This document shows, one piece after another, positions 9,339 through 20,021 of a stretch of 64,000 nucleotides of DNA. The DNA comes from Arthrobacter pascens. Its GTDB lineage: Bacteria; Actinomycetota; Actinomycetes; Actinomycetales; Micrococcaceae. The notes below the pieces were generated by a model. That model ran no database searches. It saw nothing but the letters and a program-made list of their open reading frames with translations, and had not been told where the DNA came from. A program made the translations under genes and the position numbers. The stretch covers positions 3,038,001 through 3,102,000 of the forward strand of contig NZ_JAUSXF010000001.1 in assembly GCF_030816475.1 (NCBI RefSeq), read 5' to 3'. Positions within the stretch are counted from its first letter, which is position 1. Each line of letters opens with the position of its first letter.

Positions 9339-9356
<18 letters not shown>
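9303..9356 (+). promoter_or_regulatory. candidate TetR operator region (AGTGCA half-sites)
   Basis: TTGCACT (9303-9309) and AGTGCAA (9321-9327) form an inverted repeat with an 11-base spacer. A third element, the perfect palindrome TAGTGCACTA (9347-9356), overlaps codons 3-6 of the tetR gene. Sharing of AGTGCA across all four half-sites just before an autoregulated type of gene suggests operators for the regulator itself. A -35/-10 pair cannot be fixed with confidence; TTGCAC or TTGAAA (9313) could be the -35. Confidence 0.5.
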
Positions 9357-11626
<2,270 letters not shown>

Positions 11627-11635
11627 CCGTGCCTG

Positions 11636-12106
11636 TCAGGGCTCGAAGTGCGTCGCCTCACCGGGTGCCAGGGCGCGGCGGATGGCTGTGAGGTGGCCAG
11701 GCATCAGCTCTGGCAATTCGTCCAGGCCGAACCAGCCCACAGCCAGGGATTCGTCGTCGTTGACCCTTGCCGTGCCCGAGATGTAGCGGCAGCGGAAAAC
11801 GACGTCCAGGAATTCGCAGACATCGCCGTTCGGGTAGGTGAACGGTCCCACAGCACCCACGGAGACTACCTGCTCCGGCTCCGCCACCACGGCGGTCTCC
11901 TCAAAAATCTCACGCACCAGCCCCCGCGCCGGGTGCTCGCCGGGCTCCAGCATCCCGGAGATGAGGGCCCACTGGCCATTATCGGCACGCCGGGCCAGCA
12001 GAACGCGGCCCCGGCCATCAACGACCACCCCTCGGACACCAGGAACCCACAACGGGTCGTTGCCGATTTTTTCACGGAGTCGCAGGATGTAGTCAGGAGC
12101 CGGCAT
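11636..12106 (-). CDS. Nudix hydrolase
   Basis: 156 residues. The Nudix box runs from about residue 51 as GMLEPGE, seven residues, then REIFEET-A-V. It matches GX5EX7REUXEEXGU except that Ala replaces the last Gly. The metal-binding glutamates are intact, so hydrolase activity is expected. The substrate (oxidised nucleotide, ADP-ribose or other) cannot be read. The upstream GVVVDGRGRVLLARR strand is typical of small MutT-like members. It stands alone between the exporter and the prepilin peptidase. Confidence 0.9.
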   Translation of the reverse strand: MPAPDYILRLREKIGNDPLWVPGVRGVVVDGRGRVLLARRADNGQWALISGMLEPGEHPARGLVREIFEETAVVAEPEQVVSVGAVGPFTYPNGDVCEFLDVVFRCRYISGTARVNDDESLAVGWFGLDELPELMPGHLTAIRRALAPGEATHFEP

Positions 12107-12160
12107 CCTGCCAGCCTACCGCGCTCGTCAGGCGGGGCCGAGTAGCAGGAGCCGAGCGCG

Positions 12161-12718
12161 TCAGGCGGGAAGCAGCATGGCTGCGGCAGCTCCGGCAAGC
12201 ATGAACGGGCCGAACGGGATGGAGGATTTCAGGGTGCCCCGGCGGGCGGCCAGGAGTCCCAGGGACCAGAGCCCGCCCAGCAGGAAGGCCGCAAAGGTAC
12301 CGGCAAAGACATGTGCCCAGCCCAGGTAGCCGAGATACATGCCGAGGACCCCCGCGAGCTTGACGTCGCCAAAGCCCATCCCCGGCGGATAAAGGAGGCG
12401 GAGGACAAAGTAGAAGGCCCACAGGACGGCGCCTCCGGCGAGGATACGAAGGGCAGGAACCCCGAGAAACTCGGCGGCGCCATCCGGCATCGCCCCGAAC
12501 CCCGCGGGCCCCGCAGCACTGTGCACGATGACCGCCGCGAGCAGCAGGATTCCCGCCACGGCATAGCTAGGGAACACGATCCGGTTGGGCAGGAGGTGGT
12601 GGCGCACGTCGATAACAGTGAGCCGCACCGCCATCACGGCAAAATAGGCGCAGGCTGCCAGAACCAGCCAAAACGCCAGCGGTGTGGCAACCCACAGTTC
12701 ATCCAGTCGTCGGATCAC
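12161..12718 (-). CDS. prepilin peptidase, A24 family
   Basis: About 185 residues if it starts at GTG 12718. An in-frame ATG at 12787 gives 208 residues but would overlap the divergent gene. A24 peptidases are membrane aspartyl proteases that cleave type IV pilin-like leaders. Both catalytic aspartate motifs are visible: IDVRHHLLPNRIV early in the protein and GMGFGDVKLAG near residue 120. About five to six membrane segments are present. It is short and lacks the N-terminal methylase domain, as in Tad or competence systems. No pilin genes are nearby, so the substrate lies elsewhere. Confidence 0.85.
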   Translation of the reverse strand: MIRRLDELWVATPLAFWLVLAACAYFAVMAVRLTVIDVRHHLLPNRIVFPSYAVAGILLLAAVIVHSAAGPAGFGAMPDGAAEFLGVPALRILAGGAVLWAFYFVLRLLYPPGMGFGDVKLAGVLGMYLGYLGWAHVFAGTFAAFLLGGLWSLGLLAARRGTLKSSIPFGPFMLAGAAAAMLLPA

Positions 12719-12765
12719 ACCTCGGATGCTACTGGATTTCGCATCCGCGCCGCAGAGCCCGCGCG

Positions 12766-12771
12766 TAAACT
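12766..12771 (+). promoter_or_regulatory. -10 element (TAAACT), leaderless start
   Basis: TAAACT is followed by six bases and then ATG 12778. There is no Shine-Dalgarno sequence. This supports ATG 12778 as start and a leaderless transcript. Confidence 0.45.
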
Positions 12772-12777
12772 GTGGAT

Positions 12778-13569
12778 ATGGCGACATGGGACACCAGGCA
12801 CCGGCCCGATCCGGACAGCAGCGCCGGGTCCGCGGACGTGGCCACCTTGTTCCGGAACCTTTGCAGATCCTCCCCCTGGAAATGGCAGTCCCTGCGCTTT
12901 GAATACTGGGATGAGCCGTTCGCGCAGGCCCCTGATCCTGCGGCTCCCCTGGTCCGCGCCTGGCTGCGGAGGCCGGGCGCCCTGCGCCTGGAGACCGCGG
13001 ACGGACTTGTCCTCCACAGCACCACCGGGATCAATGATTCCAAGGACGGCTTTTACGTCAGCGCCACGCGGAAGTCGTGGCTGCTGCCGCCCCATCTGGT
13101 GGCGCCCGTCTACGAGGAAGGCCTGGTCAGGCGCCGTCCCGAGGCCGCCTACGGGGAGCCCGGGTTCGGCAACGGCCGCTTCTCCGCCGCCTTGGACCCG
13201 GTGGAGCTCGCAGGAAACGCGCCTGTCCCGCTTGAGTTCCCCGGCAGCAATGCGGTGGAGCTCGTGGATGTGCACCGGGTTGACCATGACGGCCGGCCGG
13301 CGCTGGAGGCCGTCGTTACTCCCACGGCGGCGTACCAGGCCTCAGACCCCGGCGCGCCGCTGTGCCTGCCGGGCAGCAACCGGGTGCGGATAGACCTTGG
13401 AACAGGCGTCTGCGTGTCCAGCCAGTCACTTGAACCGGCGACTCAGGACTACGGGCACTGGCTGAGAATCCTCGGTGTGGATGAGTACATGCTTGATGAC
13501 CTCTTCGTGGCGGAGTCCATGAACCTCACTGATGTCCGCCGGCACATCAGCTGGGACATCCCCGCCTGA
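12778..13569 (+). CDS. conserved-looking protein of unknown function
   Basis: 263 residues; I do not recognise a domain. It is soluble, acidic and without a signal peptide or membrane segment. It is rich in Trp/Tyr-containing strands (for example SPWKWQSLRFEYWDE), and near the C-terminus has NRVRIDLGTGVCV and then ILGVDEYMLDDLFV, which look like conserved blocks. Coding-like codon use continues to the end. It is divergent from the prepilin peptidase, whose start lies 60 bases away, and is followed by a GNAT gene with its own leaderless-type promoter. The repeated beta-strand pattern would fit a beta-rich fold, by inference only. Confidence 0.75.
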   Translation: MATWDTRHRPDPDSSAGSADVATLFRNLCRSSPWKWQSLRFEYWDEPFAQAPDPAAPLVRAWLRRPGALRLETADGLVLHSTTGINDSKDGFYVSATRKSWLLPPHLVAPVYEEGLVRRRPEAAYGEPGFGNGRFSAALDPVELAGNAPVPLEFPGSNAVELVDVHRVDHDGRPALEAVVTPTAAYQASDPGAPLCLPGSNRVRIDLGTGVCVSSQSLEPATQDYGHWLRILGVDEYMLDDLFVAESMNLTDVRRHISWDIPA

Positions 13570-13607
13570 ACTGCAGCCGTGACAGGGCGGAAGCCCGGCG
13601 GCTCGGC

Positions 13608-13613
13608 TAAGCT
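13608..13613 (+). promoter_or_regulatory. -10 element (TAAGCT), leaderless start
   Basis: TAAGCT is followed by six bases (GCCCTG) and ATG 13620, the same layout as for fumC. No Shine-Dalgarno sequence is present and the -35 is not recognisable. Confidence 0.45.
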
Positions 13614-13619
13614 GCCCTG

Positions 13620-14267
13620 ATGACTGCGCTGACGTCCTTCTGGCCCTTCTTCGACCTCACCCTGACCACCCCCAGGCTGGTGCTCAAGCCCGTTGCGGAT
13701 GATCACATCGGGGCCGCAGTGGCAGCAGCCCGGAGCGGCATACACGAGCCCGGAAAGAGCCCCTTCAGCACACCTTGGACGGAACAGCCCGCGGAGGCCC
13801 TCGGGCCTAACATGGCCCGCTGGTACTGGCGCTGCCGGGCCGAGTTTACGCCGGAGTCCTGGACGCTGCTCCTGGGCATCTGGCATGACGGCGAGTTCAT
13901 CGGGTGCCAGGATGTGGGAGCCAGGGACTTCGCCGCCCTGAAGACCGTCTCGACAGGCTCCTGGCTCAAGCAGTCAGTCCAAGGCCTGGGATTCGGCAAG
14001 GAGATGCGCGCCGCCGTCGTTCTGTATGCCTTTGACTGGCTCAAAGCTGAGGTTGCAGAGTCAGAAGCGGCGACGTGGAACGCCGCATCCCTTGGCGTGT
14101 CCCGTTCTCTGGGCTACGAGCTGAACGGCGTCACCAGAACAACCTGGGGCGACAGGGTCGAGCACGTCCAAAAGATCCGGGTCACTCCTGAAACTTTCAA
14201 GCGTCCCGACTGGACCCTCAAAGTAGAAGGCCACGAAGCCGCGGCCAGCTTCCTCGGGGTCAGCTAG
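13620..14267 (+). CDS. GNAT family N-acetyltransferase (RimJ/RimL-like)
   Basis: 215 residues. The pattern is that of RimJ/RimL-type acetyltransferases: an N-terminal LTLTTPRLVLKPVADDHI strand, LLGIWHDGEFIGCQDVGARDF in the middle, GFGKEMRAAVVLYAFDWL as the acetyl-CoA loop and helix near residues 122-140, and AATWNAASLGVSRSLGYE at residues ~151-168. The acetyl-CoA loop has Q/GxGxG-like character (VQGLGFGKEM). The acceptor, whether a protein N-terminus or a small amine, is not inferable. A hairpin terminator follows the gene. Confidence 0.88.
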   Translation: MTALTSFWPFFDLTLTTPRLVLKPVADDHIGAAVAAARSGIHEPGKSPFSTPWTEQPAEALGPNMARWYWRCRAEFTPESWTLLLGIWHDGEFIGCQDVGARDFAALKTVSTGSWLKQSVQGLGFGKEMRAAVVLYAFDWLKAEVAESEAATWNAASLGVSRSLGYELNGVTRTTWGDRVEHVQKIRVTPETFKRPDWTLKVEGHEAAASFLGVS

Positions 14268-14281
14268 AGCGTTGCCGGAGA

Positions 14282-14315
14282 AGGGCCGTGGCCCGACGAA
14301 CGGAACCACGGCCCT
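14282..14315. terminator. bidirectional hairpin between convergent genes
   Basis: AGGGCCGTGG (14282-14291) pairs perfectly with CCACGGCCCT (14306-14315) around a 14-base loop. It lies between the GNAT stop (14267) and the phoH stop (14345) and can serve both. Confidence 0.65.
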
Positions 14316-14344
14316 CCCGACCCCAACCTGCCGGGTTAGTACAT

Positions 14345-15775
14345 CTAGACTTCGGCGCCTTCGAGCAGTTCCGTCACCAGGGCGGCGATGGGTGAGCGTT
14401 CGGAGCGGGTCAGGGTGATATGGCCGAAAAGCGGATGTCCCTTCAGGGTTTCGACGACGGCGGCGATCCCGTCGTGCCGTCCGACGCGCAGGTTGTCGCG
14501 CTGGGCGACGTCGTGCGTGAGGATGATCTTGGAGTTCTGGCCGATACGGCTCATCACGGTGAGGAGCACGTTCTTCTCCAGGGACTGGGCTTCGTCCACG
14601 ATCACGAAGGCGTCGTGCAGAGAGCGTCCGCGGATGTGGGTCAGCGGCATGACTTCGAGCATGCCGCGATCCATCACCTCTTCAACGACTTCCTGGCTCA
14701 CCAGGGCACCGAGGGTATCGAACACGGCCTGCGCCCAGGGGTTCATTTTCTCGGATTCGGAGCCGGGCAGGTAGCCGAGTTCCTGGCCGCCAACGGCGTA
14801 GAGGGGGCGGAACACGATCACTTTCCGGTGTTCGCGGCGCTCCAGGACAGCTTCAAGTCCCGCACACAACGCCAGGGCGGACTTGCCGGTTCCGGCCCGG
14901 CCGCCGATGGACACGATTCCGACGGCGGGATCCATCAGCATGTCGATGGCCAGCCGCTGCTCGGCGGAGCGTCCATGCAGTCCGAACACGTCACGGTCGC
15001 CCTTGACCAGCCGGACCTGCTTGTCCGATCCAACCCGGCCCAGGGCTGATCCCCTGTTGGACAGGAGCACCAGGCCTGTGTTCACGGGCAGCTCCGCGGC
15101 CGCCGGGATGAATACGGGCTCGTGGCCATACAGGGTGGAGATCTCATCCTCGCTGGCCTCCACCTCCGCCATCCCTGTCCAGCCCGAGTCCTTCACGAGC
15201 TCGTTGCGGTACTCGTCGGCGGTGAGTCCCATGGCGGACGCCTTGACCCGCATCGGCAGGTCCTTGGAGACAACGGTGACATTGCGGCCTTCGTTGGCGA
15301 GGTTCTTGGCCACTGCCAGGATCCTGCTGTCGTTGTCCCCGCTCCGGAACCCCAGCGGGAGCACTTCCGCGGAAATATGGTTCATCTCCACAACAAGGGT
15401 GCCACCGTCGTCCCCGATAGGAATGGGCCGGTTGAGTCCGCCGTGTTTGACCCTGAGGTCATCGAGGAGCCGGAGTGCTTTGCGCGCAAAGTATCCCAGC
15501 TCCGGATCATGGCGTTTTGCCTCCAGCTCGCTGATGACAACGATCGGAACGATAACGTCGTGCTCGGCGAAATGCAGGAGCGCCCGCGGATCCGAGAGCA
15601 GGACCGAGGTGTCAATGACGAAGCTGTGTATGGTTGCTTCCCGTCCAGAGACAGCAAAACCGGCCGCGCCTTGTTCAGGTGCCGGACCGGTCTTTGAGGT
15701 AGCTCGCGTGGCGCGAGAGGTAGCTTTCTGTCCCTCGTCCACAACGACCTCGGGCAGTTGTTCAGAAATAGCCAC
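14345..15775 (-). CDS. phoH2: PIN domain - PhoH ATPase fusion protein (PhoH2 type)
   Basis: About 476 residues from GTG 15775, chosen because GGAG (15781-15784) lies five bases upstream; a longer frame to 15853 would run through a palindrome. The N-terminal PIN ribonuclease domain begins near residue 50 with [13 protein letters not shown] (Asp55). The C-terminal PhoH domain has Walker A GRAGTGKS near 292-299 and Walker [10 protein letters not shown] near 385-395. Mycobacterial PhoH2 has been described as an RNA helicase-RNase, and a toxin-antitoxin partner is often encoded upstream there; no such small upstream gene is visible here. Likely a cytoplasmic RNA-processing enzyme. Confidence 0.93.
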   Translation of the reverse strand: MAISEQLPEVVVDEGQKATSRATRATSKTGPAPEQGAAGFAVSGREATIHSFVIDTSVLLSDPRALLHFAEHDVIVPIVVISELEAKRHDPELGYFARKALRLLDDLRVKHGGLNRPIPIGDDGGTLVVEMNHISAEVLPLGFRSGDNDSRILAVAKNLANEGRNVTVVSKDLPMRVKASAMGLTADEYRNELVKDSGWTGMAEVEASEDEISTLYGHEPVFIPAAAELPVNTGLVLLSNRGSALGRVGSDKQVRLVKGDRDVFGLHGRSAEQRLAIDMLMDPAVGIVSIGGRAGTGKSALALCAGLEAVLERREHRKVIVFRPLYAVGGQELGYLPGSESEKMNPWAQAVFDTLGALVSQEVVEEVMDRGMLEVMPLTHIRGRSLHDAFVIVDEAQSLEKNVLLTVMSRIGQNSKIILTHDVAQRDNLRVGRHDGIAAVVETLKGHPLFGHITLTRSERSPIAALVTELLEGAEV

Positions 15776-15995
15776 ATCGACTCCAGCCCCGGGCGCACCC
15801 GGATTTGTTATTGGTGAGGCGGCTCGGCCTGGAGGCCGAAGTCGGCCTCCCATACAACCGGTGCGAAACTTCGCTCCATGTACTGGCCTCCCCGATCAGC
15901 CGGCGGTTTTGCCTGCTGATGGTTACAACGTAAATCCACGGCCGGTAATTTCCAATTCCCTCGCCCGGCGATTCCTGTTGCGGCCTTGTGAATTC

Positions 15996-16023
15996 GGCGT
16001 GAACGGACTTAGAGGGCGTGAAC
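15996..16023 (-). promoter_or_regulatory. direct repeat upstream of phoH
   Basis: On the minus strand GTTCACGCC occurs at 16023-16015 and again at 16004-15996, start to start 19 bases. The gap between uppS and phoH (15776-16042) also holds a GGAGGCCGA/TCGGCCTCC inverted repeat (15831-15850). The repeat unit resembles the GTTCAC core of streptomycete PhoP boxes, but the 19-base spacing does not fit their 11-base phasing, so the identity of any regulator is open. Confidence 0.3.
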
Positions 16024-16042
16024 CGACTATGGAAGCCACGGC

Positions 16043-16816
16043 TCAGGCGCCGAAGCGCCGCTGCCTGCCGGCGTAGTCCCGCAGCGCCCGGAGGAAATCC
16101 ACTTTGCGGAAGGCCGGCCAGAGTGCTTCGCAGAAATAGAACTCGCTGTAGGCGCTCTGCCACATGAGGAAGCCGGAGAGCCGCTGCTCCCCCGAGGTCC
16201 TGATCACGAGGTCGGGATCCGGCTGGCCCCTGGTGTACAGGAAGCGGGAAATGTCATCAACTGACAGATTGTCCGCCAGCACGCCGATGTCCGTTTCTTT
16301 CGCAACGGCGTCATGGAGCAGCTCCCGGACGGCGTCCACGATCTCGCGCCGTCCACCGTAGCCGACGGCAACATTGACATGGATCTTCTCCCGAACCGGG
16401 GTGCGGGCGGTGAGCTTGTTGAGCCTCTCAGCCAGGTAGTCGGGCAGCAGTTCCGGGGCGCCCATGGCATGGACGGAAATATTCGCGTCGTCGTCCAGCC
16501 GGTCCAGGGTGTTTGCGATAATCCCCATCAGCAGGTCGAGTTCCTCACTGGACCTGTTCATGTTGTCAGTGGACAGCATGTACAGGGTGACCACCTTGAC
16601 GCCGAGCTCCTGGCACCAGCCGAGGAATTCATGGATCTTGTCGGCGCCAGCCTGGTGGCCCTGGCTCGTGGGCGCATTGAACTGCTTGGCCCAGCGGCGG
16701 TTGCCGTCCACCATCACACCGATGTGCCTGGGGATGCGGTCTCCGGCGAGGCCCTTGAGCAGCCGGCGCTCATAGAAGCCGTAGAGGAACCCGGGCAATT
16801 CCACGCGGACACTCAC
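16043..16816 (-). CDS. cis-prenyltransferase (isoprenyl diphosphate synthase, UppS family)
   Basis: About 257 residues from GTG 16816, with GGAAG four bases upstream; an ATG at 16849 and a GTG at 16807 are alternatives. The enzyme condenses isopentenyl diphosphate units with Z stereochemistry. Signatures: IPRHIGVMVDGNRRWAK, with the catalytic Asp of MVDGNRRWA, and PDPDLVIRTSGEQRLSGFL near the C-terminus. The N-terminal GFLYGFYERRLLKGL and the hemolysin III neighbour resemble mycobacterial Rv1086, a short-chain (C15) Z-synthase, rather than the main long-chain synthase. Chain length cannot be fixed from sequence. A possible -10 (TAGCCT) lies at 16859-16854. Confidence 0.9.
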   Translation of the reverse strand: MSVRVELPGFLYGFYERRLLKGLAGDRIPRHIGVMVDGNRRWAKQFNAPTSQGHQAGADKIHEFLGWCQELGVKVVTLYMLSTDNMNRSSEELDLLMGIIANTLDRLDDDANISVHAMGAPELLPDYLAERLNKLTARTPVREKIHVNVAVGYGGRREIVDAVRELLHDAVAKETDIGVLADNLSVDDISRFLYTRGQPDPDLVIRTSGEQRLSGFLMWQSAYSEFYFCEALWPAFRKVDFLRALRDYAGRQRRFGA

Positions 16817-16927
16817 CTGACTTCCTTGCTGAACGACGGCATTGCACATCCTAGGCTACCGTCCGGAGTCGTACGGCTGCGTCACGGAACCGGCCATGGA
16901 ACGAAGTCACAGGGCACAGCAATACTA

Positions 16928-16956
16928 CTGACCAGTAACTTACTCGAACGTAGGAT
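16928..16956 (+). promoter_or_regulatory. sigma-A-type promoter of the hemolysin III gene
   Basis: CTGACC (16928-16933), a 17-base spacer and TAGGAT (16951-16956) lie 11 bases before ATG 16968. The predicted leader is only about five bases. The palindrome TACTGACCAGTA overlaps the -35 element and could be an operator. Confidence 0.5.
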
Positions 16957-16967
16957 ATTCTGGATCC

Positions 16968-17687
16968 ATGACCGGCGAGACGCCCGAAGGCCCCAGAAGC
17001 GAAGCGGAGACCGGGCAGGGGGCAGTTGATGAAGCCGCGGTCCGGCTGGCTGAACTCCTAATGATCAAACCCAAATGGCGGGGGTGGATCCATACCGTGA
17101 CGGCCCCACTGGCACTCATTGCGGGGATCGTCCTGGTCCTCCTTGCTCCCACGGCAGACCGCAAGATCACCTCAGCAGTTTATGCCGCCACCGGTGTACT
17201 GCTTTTCGGTATCAGCGCCGTCTACCACCGGGGCAACTGGTCCCCCGGGGTGAAGATGGTCCTCAAACGCCTGGACCATACCAACATCATGCTGGTCATC
17301 GCGGGCAGCTACACGCCCCTGGCCTGGACGCTGCTCCAGCGGCCCAATGCCGTTTTGCTGCTCTGGATCATCTGGTCCGGAGCGATTCTGGGAGTCCTGT
17401 TCCGGCTGCTGTGGACAGGTGCCCCGCGCTGGCTTTATGTGCCCATCTACATAGCCCTTGGCTGCGGTTCGCTGTTCTACCTCCCCGAATTCTTTGCGGC
17501 GAGTGTTCCTGCCGCCATCCTGATCTGCGTGGGCGGCGTCCTCTACATTACCGGCGCCGTTTTCTACGCCCTCAGGAAGCCCAACTTCAGCTACCGGCAT
17601 TTCGGTTTCCACGAACTGTTCCACGCCCTGACGGTCCTTGCCTTCGGCGCGCATTTCACCGCGATTTCCATAGCCGTTCTCGGCTGA
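16968..17687 (+). CDS. hemolysin III / PAQR family membrane protein
   Basis: 239 residues with seven predicted membrane segments. Family features: the SAVYHRGNWSP motif near residue 85, in which the His is conserved, HTNIMLVIAGSYTP near 105-118, and a C-terminal RHFGFHELFHALTVLAFGAHF motif holding two further His residues that bind zinc in PAQR receptors. Bacterial members are called hemolysin III, but a lytic role is doubtful; a lipid hydrolase or membrane-homeostasis role is suggested by the PAQR relation. It is divergent from the cis-prenyltransferase gene, the same pairing as in mycobacteria. Confidence 0.9.
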   Translation: MTGETPEGPRSEAETGQGAVDEAAVRLAELLMIKPKWRGWIHTVTAPLALIAGIVLVLLAPTADRKITSAVYAATGVLLFGISAVYHRGNWSPGVKMVLKRLDHTNIMLVIAGSYTPLAWTLLQRPNAVLLLWIIWSGAILGVLFRLLWTGAPRWLYVPIYIALGCGSLFYLPEFFAASVPAAILICVGGVLYITGAVFYALRKPNFSYRHFGFHELFHALTVLAFGAHFTAISIAVLG

Positions 17688-17714
17688 CAATGGGCCCGCC
17701 CGGCACCCGACGGC

Positions 17715-20021
17715 TTAGCCGGTCATGGCCCCAAGCCGATCCCGGAGATCAGCCAGGGTGCCCACGGGAAGATCACACACCATGTTCCTGCACAAGTACA
17801 CCAGCGGGCGTCCACCAGGCCCCGCGGACCTCCCCCTGAGCAGGGGCACGCGGTTGTCCCCTGAGGGCGCGTCCGACGGCGGCACTGAAGTATCGCCGTC
17901 GTCCTCCACAGCGATCACCAGCCCGGGGCTGGGCGAGTTGAGCAGTTCACGGTGCAGGGCAGTCCTTTCAGGGCTGTCAGGGCCGACGACGGCGGCCTCC
18001 ACTGGTCCCGCCAGGGCAGCCTGGGCGACGGCCAGCAGCCAGCCCGCCGCACGGGGTGCCCTGCCGGCAACGGCGGGCAGCAGCGCCAGGATATTGGCGG
18101 CCATTGCCCGGTGTTCTGCCGAGCCGGAGAGGGCCGCGTAGCCAAGGAGAACCCCCGAGAAGGCGGCGGCACCGCTCGGAGTGGCATTGTCAAAGGGATC
18201 CAGGCCTGACTCGCCGCCCTGGGCAGAGCGGACCTGGCCCGAACCACCGGACGTGTCCGCCAGCCGGCCCGCCATGACGAACCGGCGGCATGCCGCCTGA
18301 ACGAGCTGTTCGCCGAACTCATACCATCGGGTCCTGCCGGTCACGGCGTAGACGGCGAGCATCCCCTCCGCGCAGAACGCGTAGTCCTCCAGGAGGCCCT
18401 CTATCCCCCTTGCCGTCCCTGCATGTGAGACGCGGACCAGCACCGGCAAAGCGTCATCACCTGCACCGGAATTCGCCCTGCCGGCGGGTTGCCAGTGGAC
18501 CCGTTCCAGGTAGGCGGCGATGGAGCCGGCTGCGGCGATGAAGTCCCCGCGTTCCAAAACCGCCCCTGCTTCAGCGAGCGCCGCGACGGCCAACCCGTTC
18601 CAGCCAGCCACGATCTTTTCATCCCGGGCCGGCTGCGGGCGCTCCCGGCGAGCCGCCAGCAACGCCGGACGAGCCTGGGTCCAGAGCTCGGCCTCATCGC
18701 TGTTCAATGCCCTTGCCGGGTGCAGTGGCGAGCCATAGCCGGACACGGTTCCTTCCGGGCCGACGTTCATCATCCCGGCAACAGCGGCCCCGGCATCCGC
18801 GCCCAGAACCTCCTGGAGCGCCGGGATGGTCCACAAGTAAGTGGCACCCTCGTGATGTTCGCCGTCCACCACCGAATCGGCGTCCAAAGACGACGCAAGC
18901 GCGTCGGGGCCGTCCGCGCCGTCCGGCCCGCGGTTAGTGTCCGGACCAGCCAGGCCCAAAGACCCAAGCAGCCACTCCGCGGTGCGGGCCGCCACCTCCG
19001 CCGCCTCGGCCGCCGGAAAGGCGTCATTTCCGCCGAGCCGCACCCAGTGAACGTAGACACGCAGTAACTGGGCATTGTCGTACAGCATCTTCTCGAAGTG
19101 CGGAACAGACCAGTCAGCCGTGACGGAGTACCGGGCAAAACCGCCATCCGCCTGGTCAAACAGCGCGGAACGCGCCATCGCCGCCAGCGTCCGTCCTGCC
19201 ATATCGCGAGCCAGGCCGGCAGTGCCTGAATCCTTGCCCGAATCCGAACCGTCGGCGGCCGCGTGCCGGATGAGGAATTCCAGCACCGCAGACGGCGGGA
19301 ATTTGGGGGCACCGCCGAACCCGCCGTCGGTCGGGTCTTCTGAACGCGCCAGGGACTGCACGGCCAGCGGCAGGAGGCCCGAATCCACGAGGGGCGCGGG
19401 TCCGTCCACCGTGACGGCCGCGGCAAGCTGCGCTTCGCCCATGCTTTGCGCCAGCGCACGGGCGTTCTGCTCGACGGCTGCACGGCGTTCCTGCCACGCC
19501 TCCGTCACGGCCTCAAGGACCTGCCGGAAGGATGGCCTGCCGGGCATCGGCCGTGGCGGGAAATACGTGCCGGCGTGGAAGGCGCGGCCGTCCGGGGTGA
19601 GGAACACGGACATCGGCCAGCCGCCCTCTCCGCTGATGGCCTGGGTGGCGGCCATGTACACGGCATCGACGTCCGGCCGTTCTTCCCTGTCCACCTTGAC
19701 GGGCACGAAATGGGCGTTCAGGTAGTCTGCGGTGTCCTGGTCTTCAAATGATTCGTGCGCCATGACGTGGCACCAGTGACAGGCGGCGTAGCCGATCGAA
19801 AGGAACACCGGGACGTCACGCGCGGAGGCGGCGGCGAATGCGGCATCGCCGAACGGCCGCCAGTGCACGGGATTCCCGGCGTGCTGGCGGAGGTAGGCGG
19901 AAGGCTCCTGCGCCAACAGGTTCCGCGCCCCGAGGTCCTGCCCTTCGGATCCGTGGTCACCGGACCCGCCTGCGGCAGCCGTCTCAGGCCTGGGTGCGTC
20001 CCGCATCGCCGTTTGATTCAT
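17715..20021 (-). CDS. DUF255 thioredoxin-fold protein (YyaL/SSP411 family)
   Basis: About 768 residues from ATG 20021; ATG 20006 is an alternative, and both overlap the end of the upstream small gene. The N-terminal ~170 residues form a thioredoxin-like domain with LLAQEPSAYLRQHAGNPVHW, then the redox motif CHWC near residues 81-84. The rest resembles an (alpha/alpha) six-barrel as in glycoside hydrolases or epimerases (SVPHFEKMLYDNAQLLRVYV). It is longer than the usual ~670 residues because of Gly/Ser-rich insertions. The family is widespread and its function unknown. Position directly behind mca and a small membrane protein is conserved in actinobacteria and points to a link with mycothiol or redox metabolism, by inference. 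Confidence 0.9.
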   Translation of the reverse strand: MNQTAMRDAPRPETAAAGGSGDHGSEGQDLGARNLLAQEPSAYLRQHAGNPVHWRPFGDAAFAAASARDVPVFLSIGYAACHWCHVMAHESFEDQDTADYLNAHFVPVKVDREERPDVDAVYMAATQAISGEGGWPMSVFLTPDGRAFHAGTYFPPRPMPGRPSFRQVLEAVTEAWQERRAAVEQNARALAQSMGEAQLAAAVTVDGPAPLVDSGLLPLAVQSLARSEDPTDGGFGGAPKFPPSAVLEFLIRHAAADGSDSGKDSGTAGLARDMAGRTLAAMARSALFDQADGGFARYSVTADWSVPHFEKMLYDNAQLLRVYVHWVRLGGNDAFPAAEAAEVAARTAEWLLGSLGLAGPDTNRGPDGADGPDALASSLDADSVVDGEHHEGATYLWTIPALQEVLGADAGAAVAGMMNVGPEGTVSGYGSPLHPARALNSDEAELWTQARPALLAARRERPQPARDEKIVAGWNGLAVAALAEAGAVLERGDFIAAAGSIAAYLERVHWQPAGRANSGAGDDALPVLVRVSHAGTARGIEGLLEDYAFCAEGMLAVYAVTGRTRWYEFGEQLVQAACRRFVMAGRLADTSGGSGQVRSAQGGESGLDPFDNATPSGAAAFSGVLLGYAALSGSAEHRAMAANILALLPAVAGRAPRAAGWLLAVAQAALAGPVEAAVVGPDSPERTALHRELLNSPSPGLVIAVEDDGDTSVPPSDAPSGDNRVPLLRGRSAGPGGRPLVYLCRNMVCDLPVGTLADLRDRLGAMTG

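Noticed and set aside
16968..17687. Hemolysin III as a toxin system
   Set aside because: It is a PAQR-like membrane protein of core type with no secretion or immunity partner.
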